This document shows, piece by piece, positions 25,650-33,655 of a stretch of DNA of 34,473 nucleotides (positions are counted from its first letter, which is position 1; every line of letters starts with the position of its first letter). This stretch comes from JALHST01 sp038316335 (GTDB taxonomy: Bacteria; Bacteroidota; Bacteroidia; Flavobacteriales; Flavobacteriaceae). The notes under the pieces are model-generated. The model ran no database searches, had not been told where the DNA came from, and was given only the letters and a program-made list of their open reading frames with translations. The position numbers and the translations under genes are program-made. Location of the stretch: the NCBI GenBank assembly GCA_038316335.1, contig JBBQAM010000043.1, forward strand, positions 1 to 34,473, given 5' to 3'.

Positions 25650-28045
25650 TGACCGAACAGCACATCCAAAAAAGTATCGATGAAGCCGCTAAGGTAATCG
25701 GAAAAACGTGGCCCTTATACTCGTTTGTTACGTCCAACCCTTTATCAGGCTATGAAAAACAGCCGTTTAAAGTTGCGGCAAACAGTGCCAAAGTTCTTTT
25801 AAACGCTCGGGTTTTCCCGGAAGCCTTGTTATATCGCCAAGCTTGGGAGCAAGGAGAAATCGATGAACATGAGCTAATAGACATGCTTCGAGAGAATGGA
25901 ATACCCGAATCGCCGAAACAATGTTTACTAAAATTTGAGTCCCAAAAAAGGACCGAAGAGAAAAGCATAAACCACGATTTGGACAGGATTATGTCAAAGT
26001 GGCTAGCCGCCTTTTTGGACGAAGGTCTGGCCGAATGGGAAATGCCGGGTAAAAAGGAAGGTTTTTACAAAGCGTGGCGAAAATTGGCACTTTACGATGG
26101 AGCGCTTGGAATATTGGTCCTTGATGACATACCAAAAACCTGCTCGGAGGCACTGGCACTTATTTTAAAGGATTATTCCCAAGAAGCATGTGTTAAAATC
26201 TTTACCTACCACTTGGCCGCTTTGCCCGGTTGGACCGGATATATCAACTACCGCAGTGAATCGAACTCGCTTTGGCAGCAGGAATATCCAATAAGTTTGA
26301 AAGATTATTTGGGGGTGCGGCTTTGGATTGCCCAACATCTGAAGGCCCAAATCATGCCTATAAATGATTTTATCCAAACGGAGGATACCCTGTCAAAACT
26401 ACAGTACATATGGTTGAAGGCCTGGGAAAGAACTTGGCAAAACCAGCTTGTAAATACGTTGAAGGAGGCATCGATAACTACGGTACCGACTAAGAACGTG
26501 GAACTTCAACCAGATGCCCAACTCGTTTTTTGTATCGACACCCGATCTGAGCTAATTCGAAGACACGTTGAATCAAAGGGGAATTATGAGACGTATGGAT
26601 ATGCCGGTTTTTTTGGTATAGCGATGGACTATGAGAATTTAAGCGATGGCCTGACCCGAAAGTCTTGCCCGCCGATCGTATCCTCTGCCTATGCCGTGAC
26701 TGAAATTCCGCAGGCAAATAAAGATGCACTGAAGTTGGCGTATGAAAGCAAAAATGAAATCTATAAATTCTGGGAATATTTTCTGAAGCGGATGAAGAAT
26801 ATGCTCCCTTCCGCTTTTGGGTTTGTGGAAGGATCAGGATTCTATTACGGCCTATCCTTAGTGGCCCGAACCTTGACCCCGGGATATATGTATCGTTTTA
26901 AACGGAAAAACACGTCCTCATACGAGCCAATCTGCGAACCGGAAATCAATCGCACGAACCCTCAAAAAGACAACGGTCTCGGAATTCCCCTTGATGAAAA
27001 AGTGGCCATCGTAAAATCGGCCTTTGAGCTCACCGGGTGGAAATATTTTGCGCCCTTAGTGCTTTTTGTAGGCCATGGAAGCAGTTCTGCGAACAATCCG
27101 TTCGGTTCCAGTCTCGATTGCGGAGCCTGTGCGGCAAGCCCGGGCAGGCATAACGCCCGAATGCTGGCCAAGTTGGCCAATCTGATCGAAGTTAGAAAAG
27201 CATTGGCGGACGATTATAGGATCCACATTCCGGAAAATACTATTTTCATAGGTGCAGAGCATAATACGACCACGGATGAAATCGTAATTTTTGATTCCGA
27301 AGTACCCGCTTCGCATCGAGAGGAATTGCTAGACCTAAAATCAAATTTACTAAGGGCCCAGCAAACGGCGATCCAGGAGAGACTGGGCGTAAAAAGTAAA
27401 CCTATCGCTCTGGCCGAACATAAAGCGAATGACTGGGGAGAGACAAGGCCCGAATGGGGCCTGGCAAAGAATGCAGGTTTCATCGTGGCGCCAAGGACAC
27501 TTACCGAAAATGAGAATCTTGACGGCCGTTGCTTCCTACATTCCTACGACTGGGAACTGGATGTTACCGGCCAAGCCTTGGAAGGTATCATGCAGGGGCC
27601 TATGGTCGTCACCCAATGGATCAATAACCACTATTATTTTTCGACCGTCGACAATGATAAATTCGGGGGAGGCTCAAAAATTACCCATAACATCACGGGT
27701 AGGTTTGGCGTGGTCCAAGGGAACGGGGGGGACCTTAAAATGGGCCTACCGCTACAATCGCTGTGCCGATCCGACAATGAAATGTACCATCGGCCATTAC
27801 GCCTATCGGTGCTCATAATGGCTCCAGAAGCCCGGATAACCGATATCCTTGCCCGAAATGCAAATTTGAAGGCATTGCTTGACAATGAATGGATCTATTT
27901 AATGGTGATGGATCCCTTGCAACATAATGATATTATACGGTACCAAAAAAATATGGAGTGGGTCTCGATGACCGGGGAAAAAGCTGGGGAAGTACAGGAT
28001 CATACGAATGTGGATATTGCCATTTTGGATGCATTTCCCACCTAA
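25649..28045 (+). CDS. dabA: DabA: beta-carbonic-anhydrase-like subunit (DUF2309/UPF0753) of the DAB inorganic-carbon transporter
   Basis: A 798-residue cytosolic protein. The zinc-site motifs are complete: C295 and D297 in LVFCIDTRSE, H476 in VGHGSSSANNPFGS, and C491 in SLDCGACAASPGRHNARMLA. Their spacing (C-x-D, and 15 residues from His to Cys) equals that of C351/D353/H524/C539 in Halothiobacillus DabA, so catalytic capability is likely. With DabB it forms an energy-coupled CO2-to-bicarbonate converter. In heterotrophic Bacteroidota such a system would supply bicarbonate for anaplerotic carboxylations or growth at low CO2; no carbon-fixation genes are in the window. Confidence 0.96.
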   Translation: MTEQHIQKSIDEAAKVIGKTWPLYSFVTSNPLSGYEKQPFKVAANSAKVLLNARVFPEALLYRQAWEQGEIDEHELIDMLRENGIPESPKQCLLKFESQKRTEEKSINHDLDRIMSKWLAAFLDEGLAEWEMPGKKEGFYKAWRKLALYDGALGILVLDDIPKTCSEALALILKDYSQEACVKIFTYHLAALPGWTGYINYRSESNSLWQQEYPISLKDYLGVRLWIAQHLKAQIMPINDFIQTEDTLSKLQYIWLKAWERTWQNQLVNTLKEASITTVPTKNVELQPDAQLVFCIDTRSELIRRHVESKGNYETYGYAGFFGIAMDYENLSDGLTRKSCPPIVSSAYAVTEIPQANKDALKLAYESKNEIYKFWEYFLKRMKNMLPSAFGFVEGSGFYYGLSLVARTLTPGYMYRFKRKNTSSYEPICEPEINRTNPQKDNGLGIPLDEKVAIVKSAFELTGWKYFAPLVLFVGHGSSSANNPFGSSLDCGACAASPGRHNARMLAKLANLIEVRKALADDYRIHIPENTIFIGAEHNTTTDEIVIFDSEVPASHREELLDLKSNLLRAQQTAIQERLGVKSKPIALAEHKANDWGETRPEWGLAKNAGFIVAPRTLTENENLDGRCFLHSYDWELDVTGQALEGIMQGPMVVTQWINNHYYFSTVDNDKFGGGSKITHNITGRFGVVQGNGGDLKMGLPLQSLCRSDNEMYHRPLRLSVLIMAPEARITDILARNANLKALLDNEWIYLMVMDPLQHNDIIRYQKNMEWVSMTGEKAGEVQDHTNVDIAILDAFPT

Positions 28046-28051
28046 GTATTC

Positions 28052-28915
28052 ATGGACCAGCAATACAATGGACATCATATTTTCAAGGGCCGTACCGTAA
28101 TTATCGCCACCATGCATGGCAAGGAAAAGGTCTTCTCGCCAATTTTGGAAAAGGAACTTGGGGTCAAATGCCTTCTTGCTTCAGATTTCAATACCGACGC
28201 TTTTGGAACTTTTACAGGGGAAGTAGTCCGTAAGGACACTCCAGGCGCGACAATGCAGGCCAAGGCCCTGGCAGCGCTCCAACGGAGCGGCAAAACTTTG
28301 GTTGTAGCCAGTGAAGGTTCATTCGGTGCCCATTCTTCCTTTTCTTACCTTCCTGCCAATGAGGAGATGGTCATTTTAATTGATTTAAAAAATGACCTCG
28401 AAATCTGGGGTCGGTACCTTACGGAAAAAACAAACTTCAATCATCGGGAAATAAAATGTAATGAAGATTTGGAAGCGTTCAAGGCCCTAATAGGCTATCC
28501 CCAACACGCGATTATCCTGCAAACCTTTGATTCGGAAAAAGTAAAAAGAACCTGGAAAGACTTTTCCTCGAACGAGGACCTAAAAAAAACGGTCCAGGCG
28601 CTCTTGGAAAACGGAGAACACATTCGGGCCGAAAGTGACATGAGGGCCATGAGAAACCCTACCCGAATGAGGGCTATAGAACATGCGGTCCGTGATTTGG
28701 TTAATAACATTAAATCCCTTTGTCCAAGTTGTAATGCACCGGGATTTGTTATTTCAGATGTGGTCCGTGGATTGCCATGTGGAACTTGCAATTTACCGAC
28801 AAACGCCATTAAGGCGCAGATTTATAGTTGTAAAAAATGTGGATATAGGCACAAAAAGTGTAAAGGAGATGCCGTTTTTGAAGACCCGGCTTATTGTGAC
28901 TTCTGTAATCCCTAA
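28052..28915 (+). CDS. DUF6671-type protein with C-terminal cysteine-rich zinc ribbons
   Basis: A 287-residue protein starting seven bases after the dabA stop, so in the same operon. The N-terminal half (about 5-170) has patterns typical of this domain: RTVIIATMHGKEKVFSPILE (14-33), the FNTDAFGTFTGE stretch (46-57), VASEGSFGAHSS and ETNFNHRE. A conserved DMRAMRNPTRMRAIE block follows (196-210). The tail carries nine cysteines: CPSC (224-227), CGTC (243-246), CKKC (260-263), C270 and CDFC (282-285), enough for two zinc sites. No function is known to me. Coupling to dabA suggests a role with the DAB complex, such as metal delivery, assembly or regulation, which is inference only. Confidence 0.82.
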   Translation: MDQQYNGHHIFKGRTVIIATMHGKEKVFSPILEKELGVKCLLASDFNTDAFGTFTGEVVRKDTPGATMQAKALAALQRSGKTLVVASEGSFGAHSSFSYLPANEEMVILIDLKNDLEIWGRYLTEKTNFNHREIKCNEDLEAFKALIGYPQHAIILQTFDSEKVKRTWKDFSSNEDLKKTVQALLENGEHIRAESDMRAMRNPTRMRAIEHAVRDLVNNIKSLCPSCNAPGFVISDVVRGLPCGTCNLPTNAIKAQIYSCKKCGYRHKKCKGDAVFEDPAYCDFCNP

Positions 28916-29010
28916 GTATTTAAGAGAGTTCAAAACCTTGGGTCCAACTCAAATAATTACAACGCTGTAATGTATAGAACCGTCCCCTAAAACGACCGTA
29001 TTTTGAGAAC

Positions 29011-29100
29011 TTATCTTTCTTCATCGCTATTGAACAGGCCATTTTGATTGGCTAGAAACGCCTTTATATAGGCAAATGACGCGACGTGCTTTTCATACAT
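29011..29100 (-). CDS. Possible 29-residue small protein or gene remnant
   Basis: A minus-strand ATG frame (start 29100, stop TAA 29011-29013) encodes 29 residues with protein-like composition, including the SFAYIKAFLANQNGLF stretch. It lies divergent to the sigma-factor gene. It could be a small protein, a 3' remnant of a lost gene, or chance. No homology is recognised. Confidence 0.25.
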   Translation of the reverse strand: MYEKHVASFAYIKAFLANQNGLFNSDEER

Positions 29101-29144
29101 TATACACTTCAATAACAGCTCTTTTTTTTACAAATCGTTCAAAG

Positions 29145-29178
29145 GGTGTAATAATTCTTAATTTACACCACTAACTAA
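29145..29178 (+). promoter_or_regulatory. ECF-type promoter of the sigma-factor operon
   Basis: GGTGTAATAATT (29145-29156) followed, 23 bases from its start, by CCACTAAC (29168-29175). The TGTAA -35 and CACTAA -10 are 17 bases apart. The same sequence with the same spacing occurs at 30361-30391, and a related TGTAACA/CGTCGTA pair at 32463-32491. Confidence 0.6.
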
Positions 29179-29189
29179 AAAAAGCAACG

Positions 29190-29675
29190 TTGAGCAGCGA
29201 TTTTTACAATACATCCATTTTGCCGTTTTCGGGAATAATCATCAAATTGTGTAGGGCATATACCAATTCACAAGAGGATTTTGAAGATTATTATCAGGAA
29301 GTATGTTTGCAAATTTGGAGGAGCAAGGAAAACTTTCGTCAGGAATCGGAATGGAGTACCTGGGTGTATCGAATTTCATTAAACGTTTGCTTGACCCTAT
29401 TGAAGAAAAATAAGGGAAGGCATTTTGTATCCGATTCCTTGACAGCTGAAGAAACCGAAGTGAACAAGGCGTTTTCAGATGAATCCCTGAATCTGCTCTA
29501 TGAGGCTATTCGAACACTATCAGAAATTGATAGAGCGGTAATTATGCTTTATTTGGAAGAAAAACCCTATCAGGAAATCGCTGATATTATAGGTACGAAT
29601 CCAAATAATATCGGGGTACGTGTAAAACGAATAAAAACAAGGTTAAAAAAAATAGTAGATGGAAAAATCAATTGA
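29190..29675 (+). CDS. RNA polymerase sigma factor, ECF (sigma-70 family)
   Basis: A 161-residue sigma factor with region 2 (about 12-75; QEDFEDYYQEVCLQIW and SEWSTWVYRISLNVCLTLLKK) and region 4 (about 104-155; LSEIDRAVIMLYLEEKPYQEIA and NNIGVRVKRIKTRLKK). No ATG precedes the motifs in frame; TTG at 29190 is the only sensible start, with an in-frame TAA upstream at 29172. The ECF promoter-like element just upstream suggests it controls itself. The next gene overlaps its end by 17 bases, the arrangement of sigma/anti-sigma pairs. Confidence 0.93.
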   Translation: MSSDFYNTSILPFSGIIIKLCRAYTNSQEDFEDYYQEVCLQIWRSKENFRQESEWSTWVYRISLNVCLTLLKKNKGRHFVSDSLTAEETEVNKAFSDESLNLLYEAIRTLSEIDRAVIMLYLEEKPYQEIADIIGTNPNNIGVRVKRIKTRLKKIVDGKIN

Positions 29676-30297
29676 ACATATATGGAAAGCGGGGTTTCTT
29701 AAAAGCGATGCATTAGTAGCACCGAAGATAAACAACCTCTACAAGCAAAAATCAATTCATCTCATTGATAAAATTAAAAGAATGATGAACGTTAATATTT
29801 ACATCATTTTGGCTATTGCATTATTGATTTTGGGGTGGTACGCTGCGCTTGGGACTCCAATTGCCGGTGCATTTATTTTTTTCCTCCTAATGGGGGTTTG
29901 TTGGATAAGCAGTAAACAAGTAAATACCCTAAAAAACATTGACAACAAGTTGAGTAGCTATGTGTATATCAAGTCATTTAGCAGCTTACTTAAAATGGCC
30001 ATTTCAAAGAATATAAAAGTTATGCGTTTTTTCTATTCTCTTATATTTCTAGCCGCCTTGATGCCAATAGTACATACATTGAAAGCAACGGAAGTGACGA
30101 ATGAAGCAATTTTGAATTCTGGATTTCATGTTATGTATGGAATTCCAATTTTTATATGGATAATAGCGCTGGTAATGGCGGTTCTGATTTATGTCTTTGG
30201 TGGGAGAATTTACCAATGGGATGTAAACTTGGTGTATGGCGGCGTATTTAAAAAGTTAGATGAACTAATAGCCGACATAGAAGAATTGAAAAAATAA
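29659..30297 (+). CDS. Four-helix membrane protein, candidate anti-sigma factor
   Basis: A 212-residue protein whose ATG lies inside the sigma gene (17-base overlap), so the two are translationally coupled. A hydrophilic N-terminus (1-44) that could hold the sigma factor is followed by membrane helices at about 46-62, 66-84, 122-140 and 160-181, then a short amphipathic tail (LDELIADIEELKK). It has no ZAS zinc motif (HxxxCxxC) and no FecR domain. An anti-sigma or sensing role comes from position only; the family is not recognised. Confidence 0.8.
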   Translation: MEKSIEHIWKAGFLKSDALVAPKINNLYKQKSIHLIDKIKRMMNVNIYIILAIALLILGWYAALGTPIAGAFIFFLLMGVCWISSKQVNTLKNIDNKLSSYVYIKSFSSLLKMAISKNIKVMRFFYSLIFLAALMPIVHTLKATEVTNEAILNSGFHVMYGIPIFIWIIALVMAVLIYVFGGRIYQWDVNLVYGGVFKKLDELIADIEELKK

Positions 30298-30360
30298 ACA
30301 CTTCCTGAAGTACTGTTATTAAAGGCTTTTCAGCTTTTTATTAAAAAATAATAAGTTATA

Positions 30361-30391
30361 GGTGTAATAATTTTTGGTTTGAGCCACTAAC
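30361..30391 (+). promoter_or_regulatory. Second ECF-type promoter element
   Basis: GGTGTAATAATT (30361-30372) and CCACTAAC (30384-30391) repeat the element in front of the sigma operon with identical 23-base offset; the bases between differ. It lies 18 bases upstream of the next ATG. Confidence 0.6.
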
Positions 30392-30409
30392 CAAGAAAAC
30401 ATTAAAATC

Positions 30410-30862
30410 ATGACATTACAAGAAGCAATTTCCTTTTTTGAAAGTTTAAAAGGAAACACAACTAAAAAATCTGAATTAAAGGTGTATGAAAAATTTCTTC
30501 ATATGCTATCCGAATTGAAAACAAGGGCGTTCTCAAAAAATGAAATTCAATCCATAGAAACGGAACTTGATGGTTTAAATTTGGAAGCAAATCCCGAGAA
30601 CAGAAAAAAATATTATATAAAAGCATTTCGTAAATTTGAAAGCTATTTAAAGGATACGTTTTCCTTAACCCCAAAAGGGTATTATACGAATTTGGGCATA
30701 GCCCTTGGGTCGTCTTTTGGAGTTCTAGTGGGAGTTGTTTTTTTATCCAGTCTTGAACGTTCCTTGGGCATAGCATTAGCCCTGATTGTCGGAATGTTTA
30801 TCGGTTTAACCATTGGTCGTTATATGGATTCTAAGGTTGAAGCTACCGGTAACATGCTATAA
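30410..30862 (+). CDS. Small membrane protein with two C-terminal helices
   Basis: A 150-residue protein: a charged, probably helical cytosolic N-terminus (1-90; residues 45-82 strongly charged) and two Gly-rich membrane helices at about 93-114 and 117-137, ending in a short soluble tail (YMDSKVEATGNML). No known family is recognised. It has its own ECF-type promoter element directly upstream and so is a probable target of the neighbouring sigma factor. The glycine-rich hairpin is reminiscent of stress-membrane proteins, but that is only a resemblance. Confidence 0.78.
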   Translation: MTLQEAISFFESLKGNTTKKSELKVYEKFLHMLSELKTRAFSKNEIQSIETELDGLNLEANPENRKKYYIKAFRKFESYLKDTFSLTPKGYYTNLGIALGSSFGVLVGVVFLSSLERSLGIALALIVGMFIGLTIGRYMDSKVEATGNML

Positions 30863-30973
30863 CTGATCCTACGGCAATCTTCTGCTGTTACCAAATTATA
30901 AACACTATTTTTTTCAGTTCAACATAGCTAAATAAAATTTGGCCAGAACATCATCAATCAAAATTTAACGAAC

Positions 30974-32377
30974 ATGCAATCAATAATAACGTTACTTGTA
31001 TTAACATTCTCAATAACCAGTGCAATTTCACAAGATCTTTCCGGAGTATGGCACGGCATCACTAAAAATCCGGACAACAAGGAAATAACCTTTGTTTTTC
31101 TCTTTGAAAAAAACGGGGAAACGTACCATACCACGATGGCAGTCCCAACTTTTGACGTCTCAGGTATCAAACCGAAGTCAACCTCGTTCAAAGAAGGGAA
31201 GTTAATAATCGATGGTTCTGAATTAGGTATGAAATATGAAGGTGTGTTGAATGATGCCACTGACCAAATTGAAGGGATGTATACTGAGGGTGGTGCAGTA
31301 CTACCACTAGTATTAAATAGAGGGAATCCTAACATTGCAAAAGTCAATCGGCTCCAGGAACCTGTAAAACCGTATCCTTATTACGAAGAGGAAGTGGTTT
31401 TTGATAACACCAAAGCGAATATAACGTTAGCAGGTACCTTTACTCGCCCGAAAGGAAACAAAAAATACCCCGTAGTTATTTTAATAAGCGGCAGTGGCCG
31501 GCATGACCGGGATGGAAGCATCCCTACGCACAAGCCTTTTTTGGTACTTTCAGATTTTCTGACCCACAAAGGTATTGCCGTATTGCGTTTTGATGATCGT
31601 GGTTTTGGGGCATCTACAGGTGATTTTAGCAAAGCCACAACAGCCGATTTTGCAGAAGATGTGTTAAGCGCGGTGAGCTATTTAAAATCACGAAAAGATA
31701 TCGATGCAAAACATATAGGGTTAATAGGCCATAGTGAAGGAGGTATTATTGCACCGATGGTTGCGAACCGAACAAAAGATGTTTCGTTTATTGTGACCTT
31801 GGCCGCCACAGGAATTCCAGGAAGTGAAGTGTCGGTGATGCAATCTAAATCACTAAGACCTTTTCCGGTTCCCGATGAAGCAGCCTTTGAACAAAATGTT
31901 AGAAAGTCAATTAAAATAGCAGCTTCCACTAAGGACATTTCAGAAAAAAGACAAGAATTACTGGCGCATAATAACACGTATTTAACGCCAATTTTAAAAG
32001 CGCTAGGGGCGACCGATGAAAATATTTCAAAATTTATTAAAAATGAAACCGAATCTGTTTTAAAACCTTGGAGTTTATATTTCTACAACTATGATCCAGC
32101 GGATGAATTTGAAAAATTAAGGATTCCCGTGCTGTCCTTAAACGGGACTAAGGATATACAGGTGAATGCAACCATCAATCAAAATGCGCTACGGAGTGCT
32201 TTAATTAAGGGAGGAAATACCCACTATAAAATTATCGAGTTAGCAAATTTAAACCATTTATTTCAAGAGTGTAATACAGGTAAATTGGATGAGTATAGTA
32301 AAATAGAACAAACCATAGCTCCAATTGCATTGAAAGAAATTTCCAGTTGGATTTTGGAAACGATTCAGGCAAAATAA
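30974..32377 (+). CDS. Exported alpha/beta hydrolase (S9/S33-like serine hydrolase)
   Basis: A 467-residue protein. A signal peptide (MQSIITLLVLTFSITSAISQ, 1-20) is followed by an N-terminal beta domain (22-130), then an alpha/beta hydrolase domain. The nucleophile elbow is GHSEGG with S254, and likely partners are D394 (GTKDIQ) and H428 (NLNHLF). The VILISGSG stretch (168-175) is the oxyanion-loop region, and RFDDRGFGASTGD follows. This arrangement is common in flavobacterial esterases/peptidases with a lid insertion (about 285-375). Substrate is unknown. It has a 111-base gap from the previous gene and no ECF-type element of its own, so it may be read through from that promoter. Confidence 0.93.
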   Translation: MQSIITLLVLTFSITSAISQDLSGVWHGITKNPDNKEITFVFLFEKNGETYHTTMAVPTFDVSGIKPKSTSFKEGKLIIDGSELGMKYEGVLNDATDQIEGMYTEGGAVLPLVLNRGNPNIAKVNRLQEPVKPYPYYEEEVVFDNTKANITLAGTFTRPKGNKKYPVVILISGSGRHDRDGSIPTHKPFLVLSDFLTHKGIAVLRFDDRGFGASTGDFSKATTADFAEDVLSAVSYLKSRKDIDAKHIGLIGHSEGGIIAPMVANRTKDVSFIVTLAATGIPGSEVSVMQSKSLRPFPVPDEAAFEQNVRKSIKIAASTKDISEKRQELLAHNNTYLTPILKALGATDENISKFIKNETESVLKPWSLYFYNYDPADEFEKLRIPVLSLNGTKDIQVNATINQNALRSALIKGGNTHYKIIELANLNHLFQECNTGKLDEYSKIEQTIAPIALKEISSWILETIQAK

Positions 32378-32462
32378 AACATATAAAATTCGCCGCTGTA
32401 TTAAATCAAAAATTTGGGATCTTAATACAAACTATGGTTTATATACCCATCGTTGGGTGCAA

Positions 32463-32491
32463 TGTAACAAAACCTACATCCTTTCGTCGTA
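32463..32491 (+). promoter_or_regulatory. Third ECF-type promoter element
   Basis: TGTAACA (32463-32469) and CGTCGTA (32485-32491) have the same spacing (17 bases between TGTAA and the -10 block) as the two elements before the sigma operon and the 150-residue gene. It lies 16 bases before the CPBP start codon. Confidence 0.6.
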
Positions 32492-32507
32492 TATTAAACC
32501 AATCTAA

Positions 32508-33350
32508 ATGACCGAACGCAAAGTTGCTTGGACAACAATCCTTATTTTCTTGACGCTAGTTACAATTTTAAGCGCACCATTTTATTATGCGATTGTTACC
32601 CTATATCCTTCAAGCATATATATTGGCGGACTTATGTGGTGTCCGGCGCTAGCTGCGATCATCACCCTAAAATTGAAAGGCCGTGCTATTTCTTCTTTAA
32701 ATTGGAAGTGGGGGCATTGGAACTATATTCGATGGTCTTATTTCGTTCCTGCGGTATATGTCCTAAGTACCTATATACTCATCTGGCTTTTCGGATTTGG
32801 CGGTTTAGCCAATAAAGAAATGATGCTAGATTGGGCCAAAGAACTCGAATTGGTTGGAATAGGAACGTTAAACCCAACACTTGCAGTAATCGTGGCTGTT
32901 ATTTTGTTAGGAACCGTAGGAGTTATACGATCAATGGCAACGACTTTGGGAGAAGAAATCGGCTGGAGAGGGTTTTTTATCTATGAATTAAGAAAGGTGC
33001 TTTCTTTTACGGGAGTTTCCCTATTTAGTGGAATTATATGGGCATCTTGGCATTGGCCATTGATAGTGTACTATGGTGGGAATATCGCTTTGGAAATGAC
33101 AACTTTTTTTATCGTTATAATTTCGATGTCGTTTATGATGACCTATTACACCTTTCAGTCAAAAAGTGTATGGCCAGCAGTAATCTTTCATGCGGTTAGT
33201 AATGTATATGTTCAGAAAATATTTCCGCCATTAACATCAAAAATCGAAGGAACCGAACATTGGCTTGGTGAAAACGGAAGTATGTTTGCCATTGTGACTT
33301 TTGTCTTTGGGATTTATTATTGGAGAAAAGCAGTTAAAAAAAAGCTATAA
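32508..33350 (+). CDS. CPBP family intramembrane glutamic endopeptidase
   Basis: A 280-residue polytopic membrane protein. The CPBP/Rce1-type (ABI) motifs are present: E149-E150-xxx-R154 (GEEIGWRG), SGIIWASWHW with H182, and FHAVSN with H228 and N232. These residues form the proposed glutamate/histidine active site of this intramembrane protease family. It follows its own ECF-type element and may therefore be part of the same regulon as the sigma factor. Related proteins act in immunity to self-toxins or protein processing; the substrate here is unknown. Confidence 0.94.
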   Translation: MTERKVAWTTILIFLTLVTILSAPFYYAIVTLYPSSIYIGGLMWCPALAAIITLKLKGRAISSLNWKWGHWNYIRWSYFVPAVYVLSTYILIWLFGFGGLANKEMMLDWAKELELVGIGTLNPTLAVIVAVILLGTVGVIRSMATTLGEEIGWRGFFIYELRKVLSFTGVSLFSGIIWASWHWPLIVYYGGNIALEMTTFFIVIISMSFMMTYYTFQSKSVWPAVIFHAVSNVYVQKIFPPLTSKIEGTEHWLGENGSMFAIVTFVFGIYYWRKAVKKKL

Positions 33351-33655
33351 CAAAGAACAGTAGCCTATGTTCATCAGGGGAAAGAAAAAATACGTTTAGG
33401 CACGAATGAAAAATGGCCAGAGACGATTCAAATTTTAGAGAACCTGACGAAACGCGCTCAAAACGATGCTGATCTATTCTAGTGGTCGATGGTGGATTGC
33501 AACTATGGTTTGGCCAATGAGTTCAAATAACGAGTAAGATATCCCCGAAAAATACGTGTAGCATTAGAACGAAGTGCCATTTCATTTTATCTGCTTTCTT
33601 AAACGGCAGTTTTATGGGTTGTTCAAAAAGTCGACAGGGTAGCGTGCGTGAATGG
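33351..33655. other. Intergenic region with a decayed reading frame
   Basis: These 305 bases between the CPBP gene and the TPR gene hold the possible pseudogene at 33360-33530 and nothing else recognised. No clear terminator is seen for the two convergent units. Confidence 0.5.
33360..33530 (+). pseudogene. Possible gene remnant interrupted by a stop
   Basis: Directly after the CPBP stop one frame reads about 40 protein-like codons (KWPETIQILENLTKRAQNDA), hits TAG at 33480, then continues for 15 codons in the same frame (WSMVDCNYGLANEFK) before TAA at 33528. Composition is coding-like on both sides of the stop. No start codon or family is identified. A decayed gene is the simplest reading, but chance is possible. 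Confidence 0.35.

Larger units (their letters stand above)
28916..29189. other. Intergenic region upstream of the sigma-factor operon
   Basis: These 274 bases carry the ECF-type promoter element (29145-29178) and a short minus-strand reading frame (29011-29100). No terminator for the dab operon stands out. Confidence 0.5.

Noticed and set aside
30848..30892. GGTAACA/TGTTACC inverted repeat at the end of the 150-residue gene
   Set aside because: The 7-base arms have a 31-base loop, no T run and span the stop codon, so it is not a convincing terminator.
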